In this document: positions 8,201 to 16,355 of the stretch, piece after piece
Layout of the letters: the number at the start of each line of letters is the position of its first letter
Numbering within the stretch: position 1 is the stretch's first letter
Source: Balneolaceae bacterium
Lineage (GTDB): Bacteria > Bacteroidota > Rhodothermia > Balneolales > Balneolaceae
Length of the DNA stretch: 46,589 nucleotides
Reading direction: 5' to 3'
Assembly: GCA_020832415.1 (NCBI GenBank)
Contig: JAFIES010000094.1
Span: 1-46,589, forward strand
Notes under the pieces: generated by a model
What the model saw: the letters and a program-made list of their open reading frames with translations, nothing else
What the model was told of the DNA's origin: nothing
The model's database searches: none
Position numbers and translations under genes: made by a program

Positions 8201-8989
8201 TTAATCCATTTTTCTGATCTTGATATTTCTAAACCACACGTCATCGCCATGATCCTGAAGGGCAATGTATCCGGGCTGATTGATACCAAATTGCTCGTAC
8301 TCAGCAAACTTGCTGTTGGCTACCATTTCATCCCAGGCAGGTGTACCAAGGTGGTATTCAACGACAGGTTCTCCATTTTGGAAATGTACTACTGTGCCCC
8401 TGTAAACAAGAACTTCAGCTTTATTCCATTCGCCTGCACCACGGAAATTTTGTGGATTTGCAGGGATCAGGTCGTAGAGTCCACCGGCTTTTCTGTTTCC
8501 ATCTACACCCAATTCAGCGTCGGGGTGGCGGTCGTTATCCAGAATCTGCATTTCAGGTGCTGATTGCCAGATAGGTGTGTTTTCGATTTCCTGGCCAAGG
8601 TAGAAAATACCGGAGTTTCCTCCTTCTGAAACTTTCCACTCAAGCGAAAGCCTGAAATTGTGGAATTTTTCATCAAAAATGATATCTCCGCCTTCACCAC
8701 CTGCTTCGCCCATACCGGTGCCGATCACGCGCAGTGAGCCGTCGTCTTCAACAACCCAGCCGCCTTCAGGAAACGAATCCTGATTGTAGCCGCGCCATCC
8801 GGTAGTGGTTTCTCCATCAAACAGAAGCACCCATCCCTGATCAATTTCCTCTTGTGTAAGGGTATTTACAGGTACTTCAGTTTCCGGTTCTGTTTGTTCT
8901 GCTTGTTGTTCATCTGATGAGCAAGCTGCCAAAAGAAAGGCAGCAAGCATCATTGCAGATAAAACACTAATCATCGAAGTGATTTTCAT
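8201..8989 (-). CDS. DUF1080 (3-keto-disaccharide hydrolase-like) lipoprotein
   Basis: A 262-residue lipoprotein with signal MKITSMISVLSAMMLAAFLLAAC (lipidated Cys23), followed by a short acidic linker and a DUF1080 domain (about residues 50-262). DUF1080 is a concanavalin-like beta-sandwich; family members have been shown to act on 3-keto-glycosides. Typical motifs visible are WVLLFDGETTTGWRGYN, DIIFDEKFHNFRLSLEWKVSEGGNSGIFYLG, EMQILDN and WNKAEVLVYRGTVVHFQNGE. The gene starts 34 bp after the Gfo/Idh/MocA gene and is probably co-transcribed with it. Inference: the oxidoreductase makes the 3-keto sugar and this protein cleaves it in the periplasm or at the membrane. Confidence 0.88.
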   Translation of the reverse strand: MKITSMISVLSAMMLAAFLLAACSSDEQQAEQTEPETEVPVNTLTQEEIDQGWVLLFDGETTTGWRGYNQDSFPEGGWVVEDDGSLRVIGTGMGEAGGEGGDIIFDEKFHNFRLSLEWKVSEGGNSGIFYLGQEIENTPIWQSAPEMQILDNDRHPDAELGVDGNRKAGGLYDLIPANPQNFRGAGEWNKAEVLVYRGTVVHFQNGEPVVEYHLGTPAWDEMVANSKFAEYEQFGINQPGYIALQDHGDDVWFRNIKIRKMD

Positions 8990-9023
8990 AGGTTTTAAAT
9001 GTTAAGTTTTGGTTCAGATTAAA

Positions 9024-10544
9024 TTATGCTGGCATATCCGGCAAGTCCCATCCTTCACGATAATTCGTTTTGATGAGGCTGTTTGCGAATTCACGTGCAT
9101 TGAGCGGATCAGTCATATCACGACGGAAAGATGGATGCCCATCTTCGATTGTAAAGCCATCTTCAATGATGATTCTCAGATTTTCATCCGGCCCAATGTT
9201 AGTGAACTGCATGTTTTCGCCATCCCAGTGAAGCTCTTTGTTTAAAGCCTGCAGACGTACAGCAAGTACACCCATTACAACCATTTCATTGAATGGACCT
9301 GATTCATGGAATGCAGATTTCGCTTCTGTACGGTATTCCGGAGTCTCCTTGCACGCGCGTACCCAATCCATGTAGTGATCGGTTTCAACGCGACGCTCGG
9401 TTTTTGGTACGTCAGGCACTCTGCCGGAGAGTAACCATGGATCTGAGCCATAGCAACCACAAATCATTGTATCTTTTGATCCGTGGAAGATCACAGCACC
9501 ACCCTGGTGGTTCATATTACCGCCGCCCGGCCATGCATCTGGCTTGTATTTCTGTGCTTCGGTCCAGCCTTCTGGCTTCACAGGCTGTAAGCCGCCATCA
9601 TACCAGTCGATTTCAACTGCAGGCTGAATACCAAAGCTTGTTTCTCTTCTTGGGTAAACAAGACGAACTTTCTGTGATACCGGTGCACTATCTCTCAGGA
9701 GCATGGATGAGCTTCCCTGTACTTTTGTAGGATATCCAAGCTCAAGAGCTTTGAAAGGAGCTTCGAGAATATGGCAGGCCATATCGCCCAGTGCACCTGT
9801 TCCGAAATCCCACCATCCGCGGAAATTCCATGGTGTGTAAATTTCATGGTAGGGTCTCATTTTAGCAGGGCCCACAAACAGATCCCAGTTCATGGTGTCG
9901 GGTACAGCCATCTCTTCGGACGGTGTATTAAGACCCTGTGGCCAGATCGGACGATCTGTAAAGGATTCGATTTTTCGAACTTCACCAATTTCACCTGCTC
10001 TGATCCACTCAATCATCAGGTTGATACCTTCGTTTGAAGAACCCTGATTACCCATCTGTGTGGCAACTTTGTACTTTTCAGCAAGCTTTGTAAGAAGTCT
10101 TGATTCGTAAACAGTATGTGTTAATGGCTTTTCAACATATACGTGTTTGCCTTGCGCCATTGCATGAGCAGCTACTGCAGCATGTGTATGATCGGAAGTA
10201 GCAACCATTACAGCGTCAATGTCATCCATCATTTCATCATACATAACCCGCCAGTCCCAGTATTTCTCTGCATTTGGGAAATAATCGAAACAATTTTGTG
10301 AGTATCTCCAGTCAGTATCGCAGAGCGCTACGATATTTTCTGATTCCATCTGGCGAAGTACACCAAAGCCACGCCCGCCAACACCAACACCGGCAATATT
10401 TAATTTGTCGCTTGGAGCTTTATGGCCTAAGCCACTTACTACTTTACTTGGCAGAATGGTAAAACCGGCAGAAAATGCAGCGGCTTTCCCGAGAAAATCA
10501 CGGCGTGATAAGCCATCTTTCTTTTTATTGTCTAACTCTTTCAT
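9024..10544 (-). CDS. Tat-exported Gfo/Idh/MocA family oxidoreductase
   Basis: A 506-residue NAD(P)-dependent sugar dehydrogenase-like protein. The N-terminus carries a twin-arginine signal (SRRDFLGKAAAFSAGFTIL), so it is expected to fold with its cofactor and be exported. The Rossmann domain follows, with GVGVGGRGFGVLRQM as the dinucleotide loop (about 52-66), the acidic residue of ALCDTD, and the family motif VEKPLTH (Lys in EKP) at about 138-144. The C-terminal alpha/beta domain covers about 170-500 (for example WWDFGTGALGDMACHILEAPF). It is the first gene of an operon with the DUF1080 lipoprotein. Members of this exported clade oxidise glycosides at C-3; the exact sugar cannot be told. 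Confidence 0.9.
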   Translation of the reverse strand: MKELDNKKKDGLSRRDFLGKAAAFSAGFTILPSKVVSGLGHKAPSDKLNIAGVGVGGRGFGVLRQMESENIVALCDTDWRYSQNCFDYFPNAEKYWDWRVMYDEMMDDIDAVMVATSDHTHAAVAAHAMAQGKHVYVEKPLTHTVYESRLLTKLAEKYKVATQMGNQGSSNEGINLMIEWIRAGEIGEVRKIESFTDRPIWPQGLNTPSEEMAVPDTMNWDLFVGPAKMRPYHEIYTPWNFRGWWDFGTGALGDMACHILEAPFKALELGYPTKVQGSSSMLLRDSAPVSQKVRLVYPRRETSFGIQPAVEIDWYDGGLQPVKPEGWTEAQKYKPDAWPGGGNMNHQGGAVIFHGSKDTMICGCYGSDPWLLSGRVPDVPKTERRVETDHYMDWVRACKETPEYRTEAKSAFHESGPFNEMVVMGVLAVRLQALNKELHWDGENMQFTNIGPDENLRIIIEDGFTIEDGHPSFRRDMTDPLNAREFANSLIKTNYREGWDLPDMPA

Positions 10545-10903
10545 GATTGGACGTATTTATTTTTTAGGTTCAGTTATCAGATATCCTTTTTTGAGTGAGT
10601 ACATCTTAAATTACAAATCAGGAAAGCTGGCACTCAATAGAGGAGAACACCACTTAGACCGAGCCGGATTTGCTGAATTTGTACCATCAAAATTAGCATA
10701 CATTACCGTTATATTAATCTTTTTTTCTTGATACGTCAATTAAAAGGATGCGCTTTCACAGCTTTATGCATAAAGAGGGCGATATTTAAAGTAATAAGGG
10801 TGATATTGAGATTATGTAACCTGCCGTTTGCCAGAAACAAACAGTTTTTAAACGAGTAAAAAGCCATCAACAGAGATAAACACGAAAACCAAATAAAAGT
10901 CTT
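10545..10903. other. Divergent intergenic region with a palindrome
   Basis: About 359 bp between the oxidoreductase (minus) and an outer-membrane protein (plus). No gene seen. A perfect 14-bp palindrome, CTTTATGCATAAAG, sits at 10762-10775 and could be a protein-binding site. No clear promoter was recognised for either gene. Confidence 0.4.
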
Positions 10904-11458
10904 ATGAAACTAATCATAAAAAGTACAATTCTGTTAATTAGCACACTGTTTTTTATTTCCCTGAACAATACTGCAGAGGCGCAGTGGGCAGTTGGTGCTT
11001 CCTATGAAATTAGATCGGAAGACCCTACCAACGGTTTTGGTGCCAGAATAGAGAGGGAATTTCTCCGGGGAGTTCCACTGTTTGATGTGAACGTCAGAGC
11101 TCATCTCAGCTATTTTAATGACACCAACAATTTGAGCATCAGCGAATTCGACATCAGCGGAGATTTTGATGTATACGATTTTGGACTTGCCACCACCCTT
11201 GGAATGAACGTTGGTATCGTAAAACCATATGTGGGGCTTGGTATTGGTACAGAACGTTATAAATTTAGCCCTAATCTTGCAGAGGCCGCATTTAAAGAGA
11301 GAGGGTATTATTACAACGGATTTGGCGGAGCTGAAGTTAGCCTTCTTCCATACCTAAAACCATTTATCGAGTATCGAATCAGTCGCCTATCATCGATGGA
11401 CGACATCAGTTTTGATAATATCGGACGTTTCGCAGTTGGATTGAATATCCGGTTTTAG
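10904..11458 (+). CDS. Small outer-membrane beta-barrel protein
   Basis: A 184-residue protein with a Sec signal peptide (about 1-27, ending TAEAQWAVG). The mature part is a run of short amphipathic strands (for example WAVGASYEIRSEDP, FGARIEREFLRGVPLFDVNVRAHLSYF, FDVYDFGLATTLGMNVGIVKPYVGLGIGTERY) and ends in an aromatic-rich strand, GRFAVGLNIRF, whose final Phe is the usual BAM signal. Size and strands suggest an 8-stranded barrel of the OmpW/OmpX/outer-membrane beta-barrel domain type. No ligand or function can be inferred, and the flanking genes give no clear clue. Confidence 0.8.
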   Translation: MKLIIKSTILLISTLFFISLNNTAEAQWAVGASYEIRSEDPTNGFGARIEREFLRGVPLFDVNVRAHLSYFNDTNNLSISEFDISGDFDVYDFGLATTLGMNVGIVKPYVGLGIGTERYKFSPNLAEAAFKERGYYYNGFGGAEVSLLPYLKPFIEYRISRLSSMDDISFDNIGRFAVGLNIRF

Positions 11459-11600
11459 GTGGAATAATTGAGAGATTAAACCTGCAAAAGTAATGGTTCA
11501 GGCAATTTCATAGAATCAAAAAAATGCTTAGTTTATATAGACTGAATTTAAATAAGAAAATTTGGATTCAGTTTAACTGCTTTATCTTGGTTTGATTTGA

Positions 11601-12644
11601 ATGTTGCTTGAAGTAAAAAATATTGAGAAGTCGTTTGAAGATGATGTTCCTGTAATACAGAAAGCATCATTCGAAGTGCAGGAAAATGAAATTTTTGCAC
11701 TGCTTGGCCCAAGTGGCTGTGGTAAAACTACAACTCTTCGATTGATCTCCGGCTTTGAACATGCTGATCAGGGAGAAATCTATCTCAATGGTGAATTGCT
11801 ATCATCAAACAGGGTGCATGTAGCTCCCCAAAAGCGTGGTATTGGGTTTGTTTTTCAGGATTATGCTCTTTTTCCACACATGACAGCACTCGATAATGTT
11901 GCTTTTGGTTTAACTGCACTGCCAAAGTTCAAAAGAAAGGTTTTTGCTGAAGAAGTATTATGCCGAACCGGCATGGGCGATCATAAACATAAAAGCCCCG
12001 CAGAACTTTCAGGCGGCCAGCAGCAAAGAGTGGCACTTGCCAGGGCTATCGCACCGGAGCCAAAACTTGTTCTGCTTGATGAGCCCTTCTCAAATCTCGA
12101 TGCCATGCTTCGGGAATCAACCAGGAAAGAAGTACGGTCTATTCTCAAAAAAGCCGGTATGAGTGCTGTATTGGTAACACACGATCAGGAAGAAGCATTA
12201 TCCTTTGCCGACCGCATTGCTGTAATGAACGAGGGCAGAATTGAACAGATTGGCTTGCCTGAAGAGGTTTACTATAAGCCAAAAACCAAATTTGTTGCGC
12301 AGTTTCTTGGCCGTACCAATCTGTTTGAAGGAAATGTTGATAATTGTGATTCAATTCAGACAAAACTTGGCCATATAAAGCTGAACCGGTCAGCAAACGG
12401 CCATGTGATGTGCTCTATACGGCCTGAGCATCTAACCATTGAAACTCCAAATGGAAGTTCAAATGGCTATAGCCGGGGAATAATTATTGCAAGAGAGTTT
12501 AAAGGGCACGATATCACATACCATGTAGAGTGCGGCGGTGAGCGATACATTATCCATACTGATAACCGCATTATCTTTGAAAAGAATGATGAGGTTGTTG
12601 TAAAGCCGCTTGAACCCGCAGTGGTGCTGGATAACCTGAATTAA
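11601..12644 (+). CDS. ABC transporter ATP-binding protein, FbpC/PotA-type
   Basis: A 347-residue nucleotide-binding subunit of the CUT1/iron/polyamine type. Motifs in order: Walker A GPSGCGKTT (about 36-44), Q-loop VFQDYALFPHMT, signature LSGGQQQR (about 132-139), Walker B LVLLDEPFSNLD (about 153-164), and switch His in LVTHDQEEAL. A C-terminal TOBE-like region (about 240-345) supports the substrate-importer type rather than an exporter. The ATG at 11601 gives the usual MLLEVKNIEKSF opening. There is no permease or binding-protein gene beside it: the neighbours are an OMP and a DUF5686 protein. Its partners must be elsewhere in the genome; ferric iron, thiamine, sulfate and polyamines all remain possible substrates. 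Confidence 0.88.
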   Translation: MLLEVKNIEKSFEDDVPVIQKASFEVQENEIFALLGPSGCGKTTTLRLISGFEHADQGEIYLNGELLSSNRVHVAPQKRGIGFVFQDYALFPHMTALDNVAFGLTALPKFKRKVFAEEVLCRTGMGDHKHKSPAELSGGQQQRVALARAIAPEPKLVLLDEPFSNLDAMLRESTRKEVRSILKKAGMSAVLVTHDQEEALSFADRIAVMNEGRIEQIGLPEEVYYKPKTKFVAQFLGRTNLFEGNVDNCDSIQTKLGHIKLNRSANGHVMCSIRPEHLTIETPNGSSNGYSRGIIIAREFKGHDITYHVECGGERYIIHTDNRIIFEKNDEVVVKPLEPAVVLDNLN

Positions 12645-12645
12645 T

Positions 12646-12674
12646 ATCACACAGTTTGTGATTATTTGGTTTTT
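12646..12674 (+). terminator. Weak hairpin terminator after the ABC ATPase gene
   Basis: ATCACA (12646-12651) and TGTGAT (12657-12662) form a 6-bp stem with a 5-nt loop immediately after the stop codon. A T-rich stretch interrupted by G residues follows. The stem is short, so this is tentative. Confidence 0.35.
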
Positions 12675-12736
12675 GTACGCAACGAAAACAGCTTTTAAAC
12701 CGTAATACTACTTCCACTATGAATTAGGATTCGGTT

Positions 12737-15103
12737 TTGATCAAATTTTTGATTCCCCTCTTTTTATTTGCCCTGCTACCCTTTGCTTTGTCGGCTCAGC
12801 AAGATGTAAGCGGATCTGTAATCGACGCGCAAACCGGCGAATCCCTTCCATCGGCTACCATACTTTTGGAAGGTACCTATCGGGGAACCATTACAAATCC
12901 CGATGGCCGTTTCTCGATTGATATTGATAATTACCCTGCAACATTAATTGTAAGATACATTGGGTATGACAGTGAACGGGTTGTACTCACTGAAAGGCCC
13001 GAAAGCCCGGTTTATGTTGAGATGAGCAGATCTGTAACAGAGCTGGAAGAAATTACAGTTACTGAGAAAGATCCCGGCCTCTCTATCATGGAGATTGTTA
13101 TTGCCAGAAAACAGATTTGGCGGGCCAATCTGAATACCTATAAAGTGGATGCATACACACGGCAGTCTCTGCGTAATGATACCTCAATCGTATCTATTAC
13201 TGAAAGCAGCTCTATTGCATATTGGGATCGAGAACTTGGCCACAGGGAGGTGCAATTATCACGCAGGCAAACATCCAATCTCTCTGAAGACCAAAACTTC
13301 TCAGGTGTCCGGTATCAGCCAAATTTTTATGATGATAATATTCAGATAGCCGGTTACCAGATGGTTGGAATTACCCATCCCGAGGCTACGCGTTACTATA
13401 ATTTCAGGCTGCTTGAAACGGAGCAGATGGATGGTAAGCCGGTTTACAAGATTGAAGTAAAGCCGCGAAGGCAGTTGCAGCCACTTTTTGAGGGAACTGC
13501 ATGGGTATTAGGGCGTGATTATGCCCTTCTTGAAGTTGAATTGAAACCGAATGATGTGGTGAGTTTTCCGCCTCCTGTGCAGGATTTTGATCTCTCATAC
13601 CGCCAGCAGTTCAGCAATTATGGAGGTGAATTTTGGCTTCCTGTTGATATGAGAGTGGAAGGGTTAATACGAATTGGCATCATCGGCCTTCGATTTCCTC
13701 AAATACAATTCCGGCAAACATCCCGTTTGACCGATTATGAGATAAATGTGGAGCTGCCCGACTCAATCTATCAAAGAGATAACTGGTTTGCCCGGGCCGA
13801 CTCGGCTGCATTGAATCGTCTTGAGCCAAATATTGAACCCATACCACTCACACTGGAAGAAGTTTCTGCATATGAAACGATAGACAGTACTGCCACACTT
13901 GAGGAGGCATTCAGGCCGGAAGGTTTTTTGGCGAGGATGGCAGAGGCAAGTGATGGAGACGGCAGTGGAGGGTTTGGTATAGGTGGCGGCAGACTGGCAT
14001 CATCCGGAATTTCTCCAAGATTGAGATTCAACAGAATGGATGGTTTTCATGCAGGACTTAATTTTAATCGCCAATTGGGTGATTTCGGAATTCGATTGAA
14101 ATCCTTTGGCGGCTACAGCTTTCATAGTGAACTTTGGGACTATGGGCTTTCCATCAATCAAAGATTATTGCCAATTGGCGGTGACGCTGTGTACCTGAAA
14201 GCAGGTTATGAAAATAGTACAGATACCATTTATCCATCAAAACAATACGGCATTGGCTTAGGTAGTATTGTAATGATATTGGGCGGAGAAGATTATTTCG
14301 ACTACTATCGTAACGAAAAAATGCATGCGGGTCTGCTTTTTCGAAGACTACTGCCCCGAACCGATCTTTACATCTCATTCAATCGGGAGCATCACCGAAT
14401 GTTCAGGGATCTTGAAGTGCTCGATTACAGCGTTTTTGGCTGGCATGATGAACGCAGGCCAAATCCATTGATTCAGGAAGGTACGCTACATGCTTTAAAA
14501 TTTGATCTGGGTATAAATGTATCACCTAATACTCTTGGGTTTTCCGGCAGCAGGCAGCTTCAGTTTATGGTTGAGGTTTCGGATGATGCCATAGGCAGTG
14601 ATTTTTCATACTCCAAATTTGATGTAGCACTTAATTTTAATTTTGAGACGTTTTTCCAGCGACGACTTTTCGCAAATACGCTCGATCTCCAAATTTCTGC
14701 AGGCACAGCTTTGGGCAGTCTACCTCTGCAGAGATTTGGCTCGATTGATGGCACAAAAAACCGATTTACCCCTTTTGGATCACTTCGCGCCAGAAAATAT
14801 TTACCATACACAGGCAGCAGTTACTGGCTTGCAGTGGCAGAACATAACTTCAGAACCATACCTTTTGAAATACTTGGCCTGCAGCCGCTTGTTGACAGGG
14901 GTTGGGGAATCATTCTTTTTGGAGGTGCCGGTTATACCAATGCAAGCAGGGATTTTTCCGAGAGTGTAATGTTGACGGATGGTATTCACACGGAAGCAGG
15001 AATTAGCCTCAATAGTATATTCGGTGTTCTTCGGGTTGATTTTACCAAACGCCTTGATGCTCCCGGAGCCTTTATTGGGATTAGCCTGCCACGATACTTC
15101 TGA
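12737..15103 (+). CDS. DUF5686 outer-membrane protein with N-terminal carboxypeptidase-regulatory-like domain
   Basis: A 788-residue surface/outer-membrane protein. It starts at a TTG that gives a normal signal peptide (MIKFLIPLFLFALLPFALSAQQ). A CarboxypepD_reg-like beta-sandwich follows (about 23-105: DVSGSVIDAQTGESLPSATILLEGTYRGTITNPDGRFSI). The remainder is DUF5686, a large beta-rich region that ends as a predicted barrel (final strand GAFIGISLPRYF). This pairing is widespread in Bacteroidota and relatives and resembles the plug region of TonB-dependent receptors, but there is no TonB box or receptor plug here. Function is not known. It ends directly against the convergent lipoprotein gene (no gap). 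Confidence 0.87.
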   Translation: MIKFLIPLFLFALLPFALSAQQDVSGSVIDAQTGESLPSATILLEGTYRGTITNPDGRFSIDIDNYPATLIVRYIGYDSERVVLTERPESPVYVEMSRSVTELEEITVTEKDPGLSIMEIVIARKQIWRANLNTYKVDAYTRQSLRNDTSIVSITESSSIAYWDRELGHREVQLSRRQTSNLSEDQNFSGVRYQPNFYDDNIQIAGYQMVGITHPEATRYYNFRLLETEQMDGKPVYKIEVKPRRQLQPLFEGTAWVLGRDYALLEVELKPNDVVSFPPPVQDFDLSYRQQFSNYGGEFWLPVDMRVEGLIRIGIIGLRFPQIQFRQTSRLTDYEINVELPDSIYQRDNWFARADSAALNRLEPNIEPIPLTLEEVSAYETIDSTATLEEAFRPEGFLARMAEASDGDGSGGFGIGGGRLASSGISPRLRFNRMDGFHAGLNFNRQLGDFGIRLKSFGGYSFHSELWDYGLSINQRLLPIGGDAVYLKAGYENSTDTIYPSKQYGIGLGSIVMILGGEDYFDYYRNEKMHAGLLFRRLLPRTDLYISFNREHHRMFRDLEVLDYSVFGWHDERRPNPLIQEGTLHALKFDLGINVSPNTLGFSGSRQLQFMVEVSDDAIGSDFSYSKFDVALNFNFETFFQRRLFANTLDLQISAGTALGSLPLQRFGSIDGTKNRFTPFGSLRARKYLPYTGSSYWLAVAEHNFRTIPFEILGLQPLVDRGWGIILFGGAGYTNASRDFSESVMLTDGIHTEAGISLNSIFGVLRVDFTKRLDAPGAFIGISLPRYF

Positions 15104-15859
15104 TCAATATTCCGGATAGAATGGGTAGGGGTTGATAGGTCTGAATGAAACTCGTCTGATCTCACTGCAGCTGTTAAATTCGTCAATGGCACCATCCGGG
15201 CATTCACTGGTTGAGATCGATTCGAAATTCACATCAATTCTCTCTTCTGTTACTCCATTTTGTATGAGGTAGTCTGAAACGGCCTCAGCTCTTTGATCAA
15301 AGACAGACTCTAAACCATTCTCATCTACCTCAGATTCATTTTTAAAGACAATAATTTCAACCCTGAACTTTTCAGCTGTTATTAGTTTTTGTGAATTGAT
15401 TTCCAAAACCTCAGAGGCGCTGTTATCGAGCTCTGAATCGCCAAAGTGGAAATAGACAGGATTTAATTCATTGCTGCGGATAAAAGGCGGATCATTCGGA
15501 TCGAGTGGGTTGGTCCCCATTTCAACTTCCTGACCATCTGTAAATCCGTTGCCGGATGTATCCTTTATCAGAGGGTCTGTTCCAAAGAGAAAAATCTCAT
15601 CATAATCAGAAAGTCCGTCACCATCCGTGTCGGGATTGAGGGGATCGGTGCCGTAAATATAGATCTCATCATAGTCAGAGAGACCGTCTCCGTCACTGTC
15701 TCTTTCCATCAGTTCTTCATCTGAAAGTGTAATTAAATACTCAATGGTGAGGTCTCCAGGCTCAGGTTCGGGTTGATTGGTTCCGCAAGCTGCAAATAGT
15801 AATAGTGCACCAATAAAAAAAGAGGTGATTTTCAGCGGGCTAAGTAACAGAAATTTCAT
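15104..15859 (-). CDS. Lipoprotein with thrombospondin type 3 calcium repeats and OmpA-like C-terminus
   Basis: The ATG at 15859 is chosen over an upstream in-frame start at 15952 because it begins a lipoprotein signal (MKFLLLSPLKITSFFIGALLLFAAC). The 251-residue protein then has three TSP3-type repeats (DSDGDGLSDYDE, DTDGDGLSDYDE and a degenerate DTSGNGFTDGQE) of the sort that bind calcium through spaced Asp residues. The C-terminal ~110 residues (YFHFGDSELDNSASEVLEI through RAEAVSDYLIQNGVTEERI) resemble an OmpA C-terminal peptidoglycan-associated domain, with the RA-x-V-x-x-Y-L-I-x-x-G-V signature. This order, TSP3 linker plus OmpA domain, is typical of envelope-spanning OmpA proteins, here without a barrel. 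Likely role: tethering the membrane to peptidoglycan. Confidence 0.82.
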   Translation of the reverse strand: MKFLLLSPLKITSFFIGALLLFAACGTNQPEPEPGDLTIEYLITLSDEELMERDSDGDGLSDYDEIYIYGTDPLNPDTDGDGLSDYDEIFLFGTDPLIKDTSGNGFTDGQEVEMGTNPLDPNDPPFIRSNELNPVYFHFGDSELDNSASEVLEINSQKLITAEKFRVEIIVFKNESEVDENGLESVFDQRAEAVSDYLIQNGVTEERIDVNFESISTSECPDGAIDEFNSCSEIRRVSFRPINPYPFYPEY

Positions 15860-15937
15860 AAGATGTGAAATTAGTTGGGAATAAAGAATGATGCCTTTCC
15901 TCCAAAATAACGAAGCGTAAAAACCAATCAAAAGGTT

Positions 15938-15970
15938 TTTGACTTGTAGCATGAAAAGGTGATATATTTG
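15938..15970 (+). promoter_or_regulatory. Bacteroidota-type promoter of tRNA-Ala
   Basis: TTTG at 15938-15941 (-33 element), 21 nt, then TATATTTG at 15963-15970, matching the -7 consensus TAnnTTTG. The tRNA begins 9 nt further on. The tRNA-Lys gene in this window has the same two elements with the same 21-nt spacing. Confidence 0.75.
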
Positions 15971-15978
15971 TGGTCTTT

Positions 15979-16052
15979 GGGGCTATAGCTCAGCTGGCTA
16001 GAGCGTCGCGCTGGCAGCGCGAAGGTCCGGGGTTCGAATCCCCGTAGCTCCA
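15979..16052 (+). tRNA. tRNA-Ala (anticodon GGC)
   Basis: A 74-nt cloverleaf. The acceptor GGGGCTA pairs with TAGCTCC, including the G3:U70 wobble that identifies alanine tRNAs. The anticodon loop in GCGCTGGCAGCGC gives GGC, and the T-loop is GGTTCGAATCC. The discriminator is A, and CCA is not fully encoded (the next bases are CAG). Confidence 0.96.
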
Positions 16053-16127
16053 CAGAATACGCTAATATAGATTTGAGTTTTTATTTGAAGCTTTAAAAAT
16101 ATATTAGTGAGTTACCGGTATCGTTTT

Positions 16128-16170
16128 GCGAAGCAATACTTCGCGGGTTCGAATCCCCGTAGCTCCACCA
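16128..16170 (+). pseudogene. 3' fragment of a tRNA-Ala gene carrying CCA
   Basis: Positions 16145-16168 repeat 24 bp of the T-arm and 3' acceptor of the tRNA-Ala gene (16030-16053) exactly. Here the copy continues into an encoded CCA (ending 16170), which the intact gene lacks. Just before it is a hairpin, GCGAAG-CAATA-CTTCGC (16128-16144). No 5' half is recognisable upstream. It may be a remnant att site, a decayed second tRNA, or a transcribed 3' tail, because it lies before the terminator. Confidence 0.8.
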
Positions 16171-16177
16171 CTTTTAG

Positions 16178-16210
16178 AAACCCGAATGAAGAAATTTATT
16201 CGGGTTTTTT
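16178..16210 (+). terminator. Rho-independent terminator of the tRNA-Ala transcript
   Basis: A 10-bp stem, AAACCCGAAT (16178-16187) with ATTCGGGTTT (16198-16207), a 10-nt loop and a run of T. It lies 8 bp after the CCA of the tRNA fragment, so the fragment is probably part of the tRNA-Ala primary transcript. Confidence 0.85.
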
Positions 16211-16248
16211 ATTCAAATTGGGCTCAAAAGGCCTTATCTTTCAAATTC

Positions 16249-16355
16249 GGGGCAAGTTCCATACAGCCAGCTCCCTGTGAACTCCGTCAGGGTCGGAAGG
16301 CAGCAGCGGTAGCAGGTCGTAGCGGCGTGATATGGGTAGCTTGCCCTATTTTTTT
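16249..16355 (+). ncRNA. ffs: Small bacterial signal recognition particle RNA (4.5S-type)
   Basis: This RNA pairs with Ffh to target membrane proteins to FtsY and SecYEG. The conserved apical core GTCAGGGTCGGAAGGCAGC, with the GGAA tetraloop and the purine-rich symmetric loop, is present at about 16287-16305. The ends close into a long hairpin: GGGCAAG near 16250 pairs with CTTGCCC at 16340-16346. Length is about 98-100 nt, the size of the short (Alu-less) SRP RNA. The T-run after it (16349-16355) serves as a terminator and overlaps the stop codon of the convergent YpdA-like gene. TATCTTTC at 16235-16242 could be the -7 element; no clear -33 was seen. Confidence 0.92.

Noticed and set aside
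16030-16170. Active integrated genomic island at tRNA-Ala
   Set aside because: Only 91 bp separates the two copies and no integrase is near, so at most this is a remnant.
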